Of a stretch of 64,000 nucleotides of DNA, positions 6,954-16,109 are shown piece after piece. The notes beneath the pieces are model-generated. The model searched no databases and had not been told where the DNA came from. It saw only the letters and a list, made by a program, of their open reading frames with translations. A program made the translations under genes and the position numbers. Source of the DNA: Phycisphaerae bacterium (GTDB taxonomy: Bacteria > Planctomycetota > Phycisphaerae > UBA1845 > Fen-1342); the NCBI GenBank assembly GCA_022072445.1, contig JAJVHV010000002.1:166191-230190 (forward strand), given 5' to 3'. The stretch's first letter is position 1; each line of letters starts with the position of its first letter.

Positions 6954-8663
6954 ATGGCGGTTCAACTGGGCATGCAGTTGCACTACCGCTGCGTGTTTGA
7001 CGTGACGGCGCCAGGCGAGGCGGCGGCCATCTGGTCCGACCTAGCAAAGTCCATCCGCGCCTGGATCGCGGGCAAGGAGGCCACGAACGAAGCCTTCTTC
7101 AGCCGGTGGTTCTTCGCCGGGGGCGAATGGAAGCCGCCGGGCCAGCCGCGCGTGTTCGTAAATACCGAGCGATTCGTCGGCGACGGCACCGAGACCGCGC
7201 CGCAATTCTGGTCGATCCGGTACGAGCACCCATGCAGCGACGTTCCGTTCAGGCAGTGGCGGACTGACATCGGTATCGGCGCCACCGGTGATGGGCGATA
7301 CCGTCTTTCGCTCGTCACCGCACATTGGCTGCTCGACGATTTCTCGCTCGCGCGGACGACTATGCCCTTGCCATCGGCGCCACGGATTGTGTCGAATCTG
7401 GTTTCCTCGCAGGTCTGGACAGCCGCCGCCGGGTCCGAGCTACTGCGTGCCCGGCCGAATACGGTCCGCGTTGGAGAAGGTAATCTGCTCGTCGAGCGCA
7501 TCACCGATCCGCAGCGTCTCTGCCCGCTCATCTACGTGAGCCGTGAGAACGATACGGACGCGCCCAAGGTCGATGCGGCGCGGCTCGCCCGGCAGCTCGC
7601 CGGCACAGCCGTCGTCTACGAGGCCGCATCCCGCGAGCTGAACGACGAGCTTGGTTGGTTGATGCCCTCCGAGTTTCAGTGTCGCGGAGGGATGGTGCGG
7701 GTCTACCAGCCGAGCGTTCACGTCGATCGCGCTGGCGATTTCCGGCGGCACCGGTTCTTTACGCGGGACGCGATTGGCGAGCGCGGCGCCGAGCAGGTCG
7801 AGAACCAGATCATCGAGGCGATCACCCGTCGCGTCGGCACCGCGATCTCCGATGCCGTGACGACGGTGGAAGACGTGGTCGCGAAACAGCGCGAGGCGCG
7901 GCTTGCGGAGCTGCGACCGACGACCGTCGACGACTCCACTCGGGAGTGGATCAGTCTTCTGGAGGCTGACAACGCCCGCCTGATCGAGGAGAGCAGGACT
8001 TTCAAGAGCCGGATCGAGCAGCTGAGCGACCGCGTCGAGTTCGCCGAGGTGGAGAAGGCGGAGGTCGTGGACGAACTCTCCGATGCGAAGGCCCGTCAGC
8101 AGCAGGAGATGCAGTTCCGGTTTCAAGCCGAGTCGCGCGTTCGCACGCTGGAGCGCCAGCGGGACTTCGCCGACGCGTTAAAGTCGCTGCCGGAATCGCT
8201 GCCAGAGATCATCGAGCTGATCGAGCGCATCCATGCGGACCGAGTCGCCTTCACCGACCGCGCCCGGAAATCGGCCGCCGACGCACGGATCAATGAGGAG
8301 CGCGGCGAGATGTTCGAGGCCTGGCGGTGCCTCTGGGCCGTGGCCACGGACCTCCACGACCTGTGCTTCGGCGACGATAACGAGCCGGGGCGACTGATCG
8401 ACACGTTCAGATCGCGCACGGGGTTCGACATCGCACTTACGGAGACCAAGCAGACGAAGCGGGACAACAAACTGATGGCCCTGCGGAAGGACGCGTTCAA
8501 CGGCGAGGAGATCAACATCACGCCGCACGTCAAGTACGGAAGCAAGGAGCCCAAGTGCCTGCGCGTCCACTTCCACGCGTACCGGAATGGCGACCGGAAA
8601 CTCATCGTCGTCGGGCACTGCGGTGATCATCTGGATACGTACGGCACGCAGAAGCGAAGGTGA
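6954..8663 (+). CDS. Large coiled-coil protein, first gene of the sigma-54 operon
   Basis: A 569-residue protein of unknown function. ATG 6954 is preceded by GAGGAG 9 nt upstream and lies after the predicted sigma-54 start site; the longer frame from 6834 would begin before that promoter. Residues about 1-290 form a mixed globular domain including GGMVRVYQPSV. Residues about 315-430 are strongly heptad-like (EADNARLIEESRTFKSRIEQ). The C-terminal about 60 residues (PHVKYGSKEPKCLRVHFH...KLIVVGHCGDHLDTYGT) look like a small beta-rich domain reminiscent of RelE/HigB-type ribonucleases, though the catalytic residues are not certain. Being first after the CARF-controlled promoter makes it a candidate effector or sensor-coupled scaffold. 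Confidence 0.75.
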   Translation: MAVQLGMQLHYRCVFDVTAPGEAAAIWSDLAKSIRAWIAGKEATNEAFFSRWFFAGGEWKPPGQPRVFVNTERFVGDGTETAPQFWSIRYEHPCSDVPFRQWRTDIGIGATGDGRYRLSLVTAHWLLDDFSLARTTMPLPSAPRIVSNLVSSQVWTAAAGSELLRARPNTVRVGEGNLLVERITDPQRLCPLIYVSRENDTDAPKVDAARLARQLAGTAVVYEAASRELNDELGWLMPSEFQCRGGMVRVYQPSVHVDRAGDFRRHRFFTRDAIGERGAEQVENQIIEAITRRVGTAISDAVTTVEDVVAKQREARLAELRPTTVDDSTREWISLLEADNARLIEESRTFKSRIEQLSDRVEFAEVEKAEVVDELSDAKARQQQEMQFRFQAESRVRTLERQRDFADALKSLPESLPEIIELIERIHADRVAFTDRARKSAADARINEERGEMFEAWRCLWAVATDLHDLCFGDDNEPGRLIDTFRSRTGFDIALTETKQTKRDNKLMALRKDAFNGEEINITPHVKYGSKEPKCLRVHFHAYRNGDRKLIVVGHCGDHLDTYGTQKRR

Positions 8664-8689
8664 CCGCCGGGCTGACGGAGCGACCTCGG

Positions 8690-9481
8690 ATGACAATGCG
8701 ACTGTCAATTGCAGGCCTTCTCGTGGCGCTCACGTCCGGCTGCGCCTTGCACAACGTCGGTTACAACACGTTCGTGAAGAACAAGATCGAGCCGGTCGAT
8801 CATGCCACAGTCGTTCACGGTACGATCGATGAGTCCAAGCGGCTCACCGAACAGGCCCAGCTTCCGCATAACACGCCGAGGCAGCGCTATGAGCTTGAGC
8901 GCGAAGCCGGCAAGCTGCTTCGCGCGCAGCTCGGATCACAAGACTACCTCGTTATCGGCGAAGTCTTTGGCGGAGGGAATGCGTATTCGACCCTGGAGAC
9001 GCTGAAAGCAGCGTTCGCCAAGAAGGCGGCAAACCGAGGCGGCGACGTTGTGCTGATTTTCAGTACCGGGGTTGAGGAGCGCCCGTTCGTCTACAGCACG
9101 CCCGGTCACGCCAAGACGAACGTGTACGGTTCCGCGTACAGCTACGGCAACTACGCGTCCGGTCAAGCCACGGCCTACACGACCTACACCCCAGGCCAGA
9201 CGTACGCAGGCGTCATGCGCTTTCCGCGGGCGAACGGCCTCGTTTTCAAGTACGTGCCCGGCATCGAACTGAAGCGCGAAGCGATCAACTCGCTCGCCGA
9301 CCCTGATCTAGAGCGTGCCCTGCGGGAACTCGATGCCCTTCGAGCTGACGACTCAATCACGCTGGGGGAGGCCGTTCGGCGCTGGGGCGAGCTCACTGGT
9401 CAGCGCGACACGGAAAGCAAACGCGGGTCCGCGCTGAACGGGGCGCAAACCCAAGGAGCACCACATGGCAAGAGGCCCTGA
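8690..9481 (+). CDS. Lipoprotein of unknown function
   Basis: A 263-residue protein. It starts with MRLSIAGLLVALTSGC after two extra residues, a clear lipoprotein signal peptide with lipobox LTSGC. The mature part has a helical N-terminal half. A Tyr/Gly/Thr-rich low-complexity stretch (YGSAYSYGNYASGQATAYTT) near 150-180 is followed by an ordered C-terminal segment. It sits 26 nt after the coiled-coil gene and overlaps the next gene by 17 nt, so it belongs to the operon. An envelope protein inside a restriction-modification operon is odd. I do not recognise the family. Confidence 0.7.
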   Translation: MTMRLSIAGLLVALTSGCALHNVGYNTFVKNKIEPVDHATVVHGTIDESKRLTEQAQLPHNTPRQRYELEREAGKLLRAQLGSQDYLVIGEVFGGGNAYSTLETLKAAFAKKAANRGGDVVLIFSTGVEERPFVYSTPGHAKTNVYGSAYSYGNYASGQATAYTTYTPGQTYAGVMRFPRANGLVFKYVPGIELKREAINSLADPDLERALRELDALRADDSITLGEAVRRWGELTGQRDTESKRGSALNGAQTQGAPHGKRP

Positions 9482-10091
9482 AGATCGCTACTACGAATTC
9501 GCCGAACAGGGCTGGCTCCCACCGCAAGAGGCTCGGTCGTACGTGTGCGGTTGGTGCGGTCGCACAGTTTCCTCGCAGCTCGGAATGGGAAAGAGCGAGC
9601 TCCGGATTGAATCGAGCCCGCTGGCGCCGCTTGGCGTCCCGAACCAGTTCAGCCGGGATGTCCGGGTTTGCACCCACTGTGCCTGCGCCACGACGTTCAT
9701 CGAGCACAACCAGCTTCCAGGTCCGTTGCCGGGCGAACACTTCGAAGCCAAGGGCAAGGGCGAGCACGTTGAACTCATCGCAACGCTGTACAACGAAGCC
9801 AGGTTTGCACTGCGTGACGGCGCCGCGAGCTGCGCGACACTCATGTTCCGCAAGCTGCTCATGCACGTCGCGGTTGAGCAGGGCGCCAAACCCGGCTTGA
9901 AGTTCGTGCAATACGTCGAGCACCTGAAGGACGAGGGCGTCGTCGGCAAGCCGCAGCACGGCTTGCTGACCCGCATCAAGGACGCCGGCAACCTGGAGAA
10001 CCATGAGGTGCGGCGGGCTTCTCCCCAAGAGGCGCGGGATTTGCTGGACCTCACGTCCCTTCTGATTCGGAGCGTCTATTTCGCGGCGTGA
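9465..10091 (+). CDS. DUF4145-containing protein
   Basis: A 208-residue protein. An N-terminal zinc-ribbon-like part has CGWCGR (about 24-29) and CTHCAC (about 67-72). It is followed by a helical DUF4145 domain (about 95-205) with LYNEARFALRDGAASCATL and KDAGNLENHE, the characteristic middle and end motifs of the family. DUF4145 is common in or beside restriction-modification and other defence loci; its molecular role is not established. The start overlaps the lipoprotein gene, and the mod gene follows 38 nt later. Confidence 0.8.
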   Translation: MARGPEDRYYEFAEQGWLPPQEARSYVCGWCGRTVSSQLGMGKSELRIESSPLAPLGVPNQFSRDVRVCTHCACATTFIEHNQLPGPLPGEHFEAKGKGEHVELIATLYNEARFALRDGAASCATLMFRKLLMHVAVEQGAKPGLKFVQYVEHLKDEGVVGKPQHGLLTRIKDAGNLENHEVRRASPQEARDLLDLTSLLIRSVYFAA

Positions 10092-10129
10092 GCTGCTGCA
10101 GGCTGGCGGCAGGCGTGTGGAGACGGATA

Positions 10130-12625
10130 ATGGCGGTCAAGCAGACGGTTCTCGAAGCGCTCACGCGGCCGCGGCTGGCCGACCTCGTTCGGCGGTTTGA
10201 CGGCGGTTCCGCGCGGGCCGGCGCGGCCAAGACCGAATTCGTGAGCCGCCTGGTACGCTGCCGTGGCGCCACGCTGGAAGCGCTCCTGGCGGCCCTGACG
10301 CGTGATGAGCTGAGGGCCGCGTGCGTTCGGCTTGGGCTGCCCGACGACGGGCGCGACAAGCGGACGTTGACCGAACGGATACTCGGCAACGGCCTGCTGG
10401 CGCGTGGTCGCGGTGGGCAGGCCAACTCGAAGACGGATCGACGCATGAACGAACAGACCTCGGCGACGAACCAAGGCCCGGCAGGAACCCGCCAACCGGG
10501 CACGCCCGTCGGCGGCGCCGCCGCCGCAAGCAGTCGCGCGCCTGGGATGCCCGCGGGCAGATCCCCACTGCCGTGGGGGCCGGACAACCCGCATCCGCTC
10601 TCGACGCTGAAGACGGAGCTGGTCTGGGAGGGCAAGTACGACGAGTACGGCAATCGCCGCGAGGTCGACGTGGCTGGTTGTGCCATGCCGCTCCAGAAGA
10701 TCGAGACCATCGATCAACCGCGTAGCGAAGCCGCCGCCGCCGGCCAGCTCGCCCTATTCGAGAAGCAGACGAAGCGGCTCGACGATTTCCGCAACATGCT
10801 CATCCGGGGCGACAATAAGCTCGTACTTGCGTCACTCTTGAAGGACTTTCGCGGAGAGATCGATCTCATATATATCGACCCGCCGTTCGATGTTGGCGCC
10901 GATTTCACGTTAGACGTTCCTATCGGCGAAGAGAATGAGAAAATCGGCAAGGATCAGTCTACGCTGGAAATGGTCGCGTACCGAGATACGTGGGGGCGCG
11001 GAACCGACTCGTACTTACACATGATGTATGAGCGGCTCATCCTGATGCGCGACCTCATCAGCGAGACCGGCAGCATCTTCGTGCATCTTGCCCCGACAGT
11101 AAGCCACTTGCTCAAGCTCGTGATGGACGAGGTGTTTACGACCGACAACTTTCGCAACGAGATTATCGTTCACCGCCCAATATCGAAGAACCTGCAGCGG
11201 CAATTTACGTCAATCAAAGCGCTGCCTCAGGGTCACGACGCGATTCTCTGGTACAGCCGCACTTCGAATACGCGGTTTCAGTCTCTTTACGTATCTCAGG
11301 AGGTCCGTGAGGAGGGCTACTGGCACCGTTTCTGGAGCGGAGCTGATCGCCCCACAATGCGCTACGAGTTACTTGGAGAGACCCCGACGCACGGGCAGTG
11401 GAAGTGGAAGAAAGAGCGTGCCCTGAAAGCAGTGGAGAACTACGAGCAGTACCTCCGCGATGGAAGAGGTCGCACTCTCGCACAATACTGGCGCGACACG
11501 GGCGAGCAACTTGAGTTCATTCGGAAATCAGCAACTGGCACCGCGGAGAATTACTACCCACCACAGGATGAGAAGATTGCCGATACGATTTGGGAGGACG
11601 TAAAGGCGTACGAGAATCAGAAGGATTTTCCAACGCAGAAACATCGGGAATTGCTAACTCGGATCATCGAGTTCGCAAGCGAGGGGGATCAGCTCGTTGC
11701 GGACTTCTTCTGTGGTTCTGGAACGACCGGCGTCATCGCTGAATCGCTTGGTCGGCGGTGGTTAATGTGCGACCTCGGTCGGTTCGGTATCCACGTCGCG
11801 CGAAAGCGCCTGATCGATACGCAACGGGCGTTGCACGAAGAGGGCAAGCCCTATCGGGCTTTCGATGTCCATAACCTCGGCCGGTACGAGCGCCAGTGGT
11901 GGCAAAAGGAGCGGCTGCAAGGAGCGGACGATGAGCACCGACGGCTTGTTTTGGAATTCTACCGCGCCGAGCCGATCAAGAGCGCGTCACCGCTGATCCA
12001 CGGGCGCAAGGGTCCCGCGCTCGTCCATGTGGATTCGATCGACACCATGTTTACGCGCGACGAGGCGACGGCTGTCGCGAAGGCCGCCAAGGAGGCCGGG
12101 GCGAAGGAAGTCGCATGCCTGTCGTGGGAATTCGAGATGGACCTGCGGCTGCACACGCAGGCGCTGGAAAGCGAGCTGGGCGTCAAGCTCAAGCTCATCC
12201 CGATCCCGCGTGAGATCATGGAGCGCAACCGCAAGGAGCCGCCGCCGTTCCTCGAGATGGCCGTGCTGGAGGCCGAGCCGGTCTACCGCAAGCAGAACGG
12301 CAGGCGGACCGTCGACATCAAGCTCACGAAGTTTATGCCGTCGCTGGCGGAGGTGCCGAGCAAGGAGCTGGAAGCGCTGAAGGAGCGGGCCGTCAAGAGC
12401 GGGTTCGACTTCATCGACTTCTGGGCGGTCGATTTCGATTACCACGACGGACGGCCGTTCAGCCACCACTGGCAGGACTATCGCACGCGGAAGGGCCGCT
12501 CGCTCAAGACCGTGTCCGACCAGCACTACGCCTACGCCAGACCGGGCAAGTACACGGCGTGCGTGAAGGTCGTGGACATCTTCGGCTGCGACACGTCGAT
12601 CACCGTGGGGGTGGACTATGCCTAG
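10130..12625 (+). CDS. mod: Type III-like DNA adenine methyltransferase (Mod)
   Basis: An 831-residue site-specific DNA methyltransferase. The catalytic motif DLIYIDPPFD (D245-D254) precedes the AdoMet motif FFCGSGTTG (526-534), which is the beta-class order typical of type III Mod subunits. The first about 80 residues form a small Leu/Arg-rich helical module (DLVRRF...DELRAACVRLGL) that looks like a SAP-type DNA-binding element, joined by a Gly/Ala/Pro-rich linker. The target-recognition region lies between the motifs (about 275-510), where base composition is visibly AT-richer than the flanks, as expected for an exchangeable specificity domain. GGAG 7-8 nt upstream supports ATG 10130. It overlaps res by 8 nt. 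Confidence 0.9.
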   Translation: MAVKQTVLEALTRPRLADLVRRFDGGSARAGAAKTEFVSRLVRCRGATLEALLAALTRDELRAACVRLGLPDDGRDKRTLTERILGNGLLARGRGGQANSKTDRRMNEQTSATNQGPAGTRQPGTPVGGAAAASSRAPGMPAGRSPLPWGPDNPHPLSTLKTELVWEGKYDEYGNRREVDVAGCAMPLQKIETIDQPRSEAAAAGQLALFEKQTKRLDDFRNMLIRGDNKLVLASLLKDFRGEIDLIYIDPPFDVGADFTLDVPIGEENEKIGKDQSTLEMVAYRDTWGRGTDSYLHMMYERLILMRDLISETGSIFVHLAPTVSHLLKLVMDEVFTTDNFRNEIIVHRPISKNLQRQFTSIKALPQGHDAILWYSRTSNTRFQSLYVSQEVREEGYWHRFWSGADRPTMRYELLGETPTHGQWKWKKERALKAVENYEQYLRDGRGRTLAQYWRDTGEQLEFIRKSATGTAENYYPPQDEKIADTIWEDVKAYENQKDFPTQKHRELLTRIIEFASEGDQLVADFFCGSGTTGVIAESLGRRWLMCDLGRFGIHVARKRLIDTQRALHEEGKPYRAFDVHNLGRYERQWWQKERLQGADDEHRRLVLEFYRAEPIKSASPLIHGRKGPALVHVDSIDTMFTRDEATAVAKAAKEAGAKEVACLSWEFEMDLRLHTQALESELGVKLKLIPIPREIMERNRKEPPPFLEMAVLEAEPVYRKQNGRRTVDIKLTKFMPSLAEVPSKELEALKERAVKSGFDFIDFWAVDFDYHDGRPFSHHWQDYRTRKGRSLKTVSDQHYAYARPGKYTACVKVVDIFGCDTSITVGVDYA

Positions 12626-15600
12626 CCGTGGTGCCGCGGCCGGGGGCGGGCCGTTCATCAACCTGGACGCGATCGAGCCGCTGTTCAAGCCCTGGGACCT
12701 GCCGGACCGGCACCGCGTGCGGGCCGACCGGGCGGGCGATCCGGCGATCATCAAGACCGGTCGCCGCCCCAGCCCGATCGCCTTCGCTCAGAACCTCCGC
12801 GAGCTGGTCACGCAGTGGCGCGAGTCGAGCTATGCCGGCGCGTCAGACACGACGCGGGAGCTGTTCGAGCACTGGTTCGAGCGCGATCACCGCGTGAAGG
12901 CGCCGAACGGGCAGGAGGTTCCCTTCCGCTACTACTTCTGCCAGCGCGAGGCGATCGAGACATTCGTCTACCTCTACGAGGTGCGCGGGATTCGATCGTT
13001 GTCGGCGCTGACGGCCGAGTACGGCGGGCCGGACGCCGAGCGGGCGGCGCTGGGTATCGACCCCGACGAGGACATCTGGCCGAAGTACGCCTTCAAGGTC
13101 GCCACGGGGGCCGGCAAGACGAAGATCATGAGCATGGCGATCGTGTGGAGCTACTTCCACGCGCTGCGCGAGAGCGACTCGTCGATGGCGCGGCGCTTCG
13201 TCGTCATCGCGCCGAACCTGACGGTATTCGAGCGGCTGAAGGAGGACTTCGGGCACGGTCGCATCTTCGACGCCGATCCGCTCATCCCGACGCCGTGGCG
13301 CGGCGACTGGAACCTGTCGGTCGTTCTGCAGGACGAGGCCAGCGGCGCTGCGACCGGCGGCGTCCTGTACCTGACGAACATTCACCGCCTCTACGACACG
13401 TCAGGCCGCAAGCGCAGCAGCGAGGCAGACTACTACGACTGGATGGGGCCGAAGGTCTCACGGGCGACGGCGCTCGATACGGGCGAGGAGCTGCGGAAAC
13501 GGATCACGTCGCATCCGCGCGTGATGGTGCTCAACGACGAAGCGCATCACGTTTGGGACCCGGACTCGGCATGGAACGAGGCGATTCGGTACCTCCACGA
13601 CTCGGTCCGACAGAAGACGGGCAACGGACTGGTCGCGCAGCTCGATTTCTCTGCCACGCCGAAGGACGATCGCGGCAACGTGTTCAAGCACATTGTCTGC
13701 GATACGCCGCTTGGCGAGGCGGTCGATGCGGGGATCGTGAAGACGCCGGTGATCGGCCAGACTGAAAACCTGACCGAGCGAACGCACGACGACGCGGGGT
13801 ACCGCTACGAACAGCACCTGCTGCTGGGCTATCGTCGCTGGCTGCAATCCAAGGAGGAATGGGAAAAGAGCGGCAAGAAGGCGCTGCTGTTTGTGATGAC
13901 GGAGAGCACCGAGGCGGCGAACGGCATCGCCAAACGCCTGAACAGCGACCCGCTGTTCGCCGAGCTCAATGGCAAGACGATCAACCTGCACACGAATCTG
14001 AAGGGGAAGCTGAAGAAACGCCGGGCTGGCGGCCGAGAGTGGTACGAGTTCATCGAGGATGAGAAACAGATCAGCGACCAGGATCTGGAGGAACTGCGGA
14101 AGCTGTCGCGCGAACTCGACGACAGCAGCAGCCCCTATCGGTGCATCGTCTCGGTGTTGATGCTGCGTGAAGGTTGGGACGTTCGCAATGTGACGACCAT
14201 CGTGCCGCTGCGGCCGTACACGTCGAAGGCGAACATCCTGCCGGAACAGACGCTCGGGCGCGGGCTGCGGCGCATGACGTTTCCCGGCGACACAGCCGAG
14301 ATCGTGACCATTGTCGAGCATCCGGCATTCAGCCGGCTCTATCAGGAGGAGCTGCGGCAGGAAGGTCTCGACATCCTCGTCACGGACGTGGATAAGGTGC
14401 CCAGCACGACAGTGACGATCTTCCCGGATCGCACGAAACAGAACTTCGATCAGCTCGACCTGCTCATTTCGAGGCTCACCGCGCAGTATCGGATCGTGTC
14501 GAAGTTGGAGAACCTGACGTCCGACGACGTGCGCGACGCGTTCCAAAAGAAGGGGTTCAAGCCGCTTCCGCTCGGTGGCACAACGGCGGCCGAGTTGGAC
14601 TGGGAGGGTAAGCACCTTATCACCGGAGAGATCGTCGAGCAGATGAAGGTCAGTCTGCCCCTGCTCGAGAACGGTGTCGGGGCGATCTCGTTCTTTCGCG
14701 ACGAGCTGGAGCGCATCACGAGTATTCGTGGCACGCACCCAATTCTCGCGCCGCTGATCCAGCAGTTCATCGAAGACGTGCTGTTCGAAGAGAAGTCGTC
14801 CATTTTCGATGCGCGGCTCGTAAGTCGGCTGGCAGACGCGGACGTGCGCGAGCACATCCGCGCCGTGTTCGTGCCGCTGATTCGGGCGAGAACCACCAAG
14901 GCCGAGGAGCGCCTCAAGTCGGCCGAGCCGATCTCGGTGTGCACATGGCGACCGTTCCAGGTGACACATTCGGAGCGCCACCCGACGGTCCCGGCACGGA
15001 AGACGCCGTTCAATCTCGTGCCGTGCGACCGAGGCCTCGAAGTGGCGATGACGGAGTTCGCAGATCGGGCACCGGACGTGGGGGCGTTCTGCAAGAATAC
15101 CGGCCCGCAGTGCCTCCGAATCGACTACCTGGCGGCGGGCGGGCGGTTGGCGTTCTATACGCCGGACTTCATCGTACGGCGACAGGACGGCCACTACCAC
15201 CTCGTCGAGACGAAGGGACGGGCGGATCGCGACATGGCCGCTCGCGCGCGAGCCGCAGTCGAGTGGTGCAAGTCGGCTTCAACCAGAAAGGTGAAGTGGG
15301 ACTACCTCTACGTCCCACAGGACATCTTCGCTCGGATCACCCGCGACACGATCGACGAACTGGCGCGTGCGTGCGCCCCGGCGCTGGCCGAACTCGTGGA
15401 ACAAGCCGAGAGTCCCCAACTCGTGCTGCCGTTTGCCGAGGTCGCGGAACGCGAACGGAAGCAGCAGGTCGAGGAGTTCATCAGCGCGGCCGATCTGGAG
15501 AAGCTCCCGAAGCGCTTTCGCGACCAAATCGAGCAGGCGATTCTTCTCTTCCGGTTCCTTGAACGCAAGGAATCGGCGACGTTTGGCTCGGTGTTTCAGC

Positions 15601-16052
15601 CGTTACTCGGGCCGATGGATGAGTTGGCTGAGGCGATCATGATCAAGCGCCTTGAGGGCGACGTCCCCACGGTGCCGGCGGACCAGCGCGTGTATTTCGA
15701 GCCGGACCTGTCGTCGCTCGACCCGCGCGATGCGAAGCGACTGCTAGATCGCGGGCGACAGCTGAGAAAGTTGCTCGTGTTTCGCACGCCCTTGATGCAG
15801 GTTGGCTTGCTCATCTTCTGCCTGGAGTACGCCGCCAAGACGAAGGCACCGCCGCCGGGCGTGCTGGCATCCATCGTCCGGAACATGGTGACGATCGATG
15901 GCCAGCTGCTCCAACGCGCCCAGTCCATGTACGACTTCCGCAACACGTACGTTGCCCATGTTAACGCGCAGTTGACCGACGCGGCGCTGGCGAGACGGTC
16001 GTTGAAGGATTGGATCGAGGGTGTGATCGAACTGTTTGCCGTGGCTCAGTAG
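12618..16052 (+). CDS. res: Type III-like restriction endonuclease/helicase (Res)
   Basis: A 1144-residue restriction subunit. It has superfamily-2 helicase motifs: Walker A ATGAGKT (162-168), DEAH box LNDEAHHVW (D307-H310), motif III LDFSATP, and motif VI EQTLGRGLRRM. A C-terminal PD-D/ExK nuclease follows, with YTPDFIVR (D850) and VETKGR (E864, K866). The nuclease has all three catalytic residues, so the protein should translocate and cleave DNA. The last about 200 residues (helical) have no assignment. Overlap with mod implies coupled synthesis. Placement in a CARF-controlled operon suggests this restriction system is inducible, which is unusual because Mod must protect before Res cuts. 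Confidence 0.9.
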   Translation: MPSRGAAAGGGPFINLDAIEPLFKPWDLPDRHRVRADRAGDPAIIKTGRRPSPIAFAQNLRELVTQWRESSYAGASDTTRELFEHWFERDHRVKAPNGQEVPFRYYFCQREAIETFVYLYEVRGIRSLSALTAEYGGPDAERAALGIDPDEDIWPKYAFKVATGAGKTKIMSMAIVWSYFHALRESDSSMARRFVVIAPNLTVFERLKEDFGHGRIFDADPLIPTPWRGDWNLSVVLQDEASGAATGGVLYLTNIHRLYDTSGRKRSSEADYYDWMGPKVSRATALDTGEELRKRITSHPRVMVLNDEAHHVWDPDSAWNEAIRYLHDSVRQKTGNGLVAQLDFSATPKDDRGNVFKHIVCDTPLGEAVDAGIVKTPVIGQTENLTERTHDDAGYRYEQHLLLGYRRWLQSKEEWEKSGKKALLFVMTESTEAANGIAKRLNSDPLFAELNGKTINLHTNLKGKLKKRRAGGREWYEFIEDEKQISDQDLEELRKLSRELDDSSSPYRCIVSVLMLREGWDVRNVTTIVPLRPYTSKANILPEQTLGRGLRRMTFPGDTAEIVTIVEHPAFSRLYQEELRQEGLDILVTDVDKVPSTTVTIFPDRTKQNFDQLDLLISRLTAQYRIVSKLENLTSDDVRDAFQKKGFKPLPLGGTTAAELDWEGKHLITGEIVEQMKVSLPLLENGVGAISFFRDELERITSIRGTHPILAPLIQQFIEDVLFEEKSSIFDARLVSRLADADVREHIRAVFVPLIRARTTKAEERLKSAEPISVCTWRPFQVTHSERHPTVPARKTPFNLVPCDRGLEVAMTEFADRAPDVGAFCKNTGPQCLRIDYLAAGGRLAFYTPDFIVRRQDGHYHLVETKGRADRDMAARARAAVEWCKSASTRKVKWDYLYVPQDIFARITRDTIDELARACAPALAELVEQAESPQLVLPFAEVAERERKQQVEEFISAADLEKLPKRFRDQIEQAILLFRFLERKESATFGSVFQPLLGPMDELAEAIMIKRLEGDVPTVPADQRVYFEPDLSSLDPRDAKRLLDRGRQLRKLLVFRTPLMQVGLLIFCLEYAAKTKAPPPGVLASIVRNMVTIDGQLLQRAQSMYDFRNTYVAHVNAQLTDAALARRSLKDWIEGVIELFAVAQ

Positions 16053-16109
16053 TGGCGGGCATTCGGCGAAGAAGAGCGCACACTGCTTGCTGTTGGGTGA
16101 GATTATCGC

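Noticed and set aside
11326..14592. Other TGGCAC strings as sigma-54 promoters (for example near 11326 and 14577)
   Set aside because: They lie inside coding sequence and either lack GC at the right distance or have no TTGC-like -12 element; no gene starts after them.
13458..15200. Long minus-strand frame inside res
   Set aside because: It is entirely antisense to the helicase and nuclease motifs of Res and is a compositional shadow.
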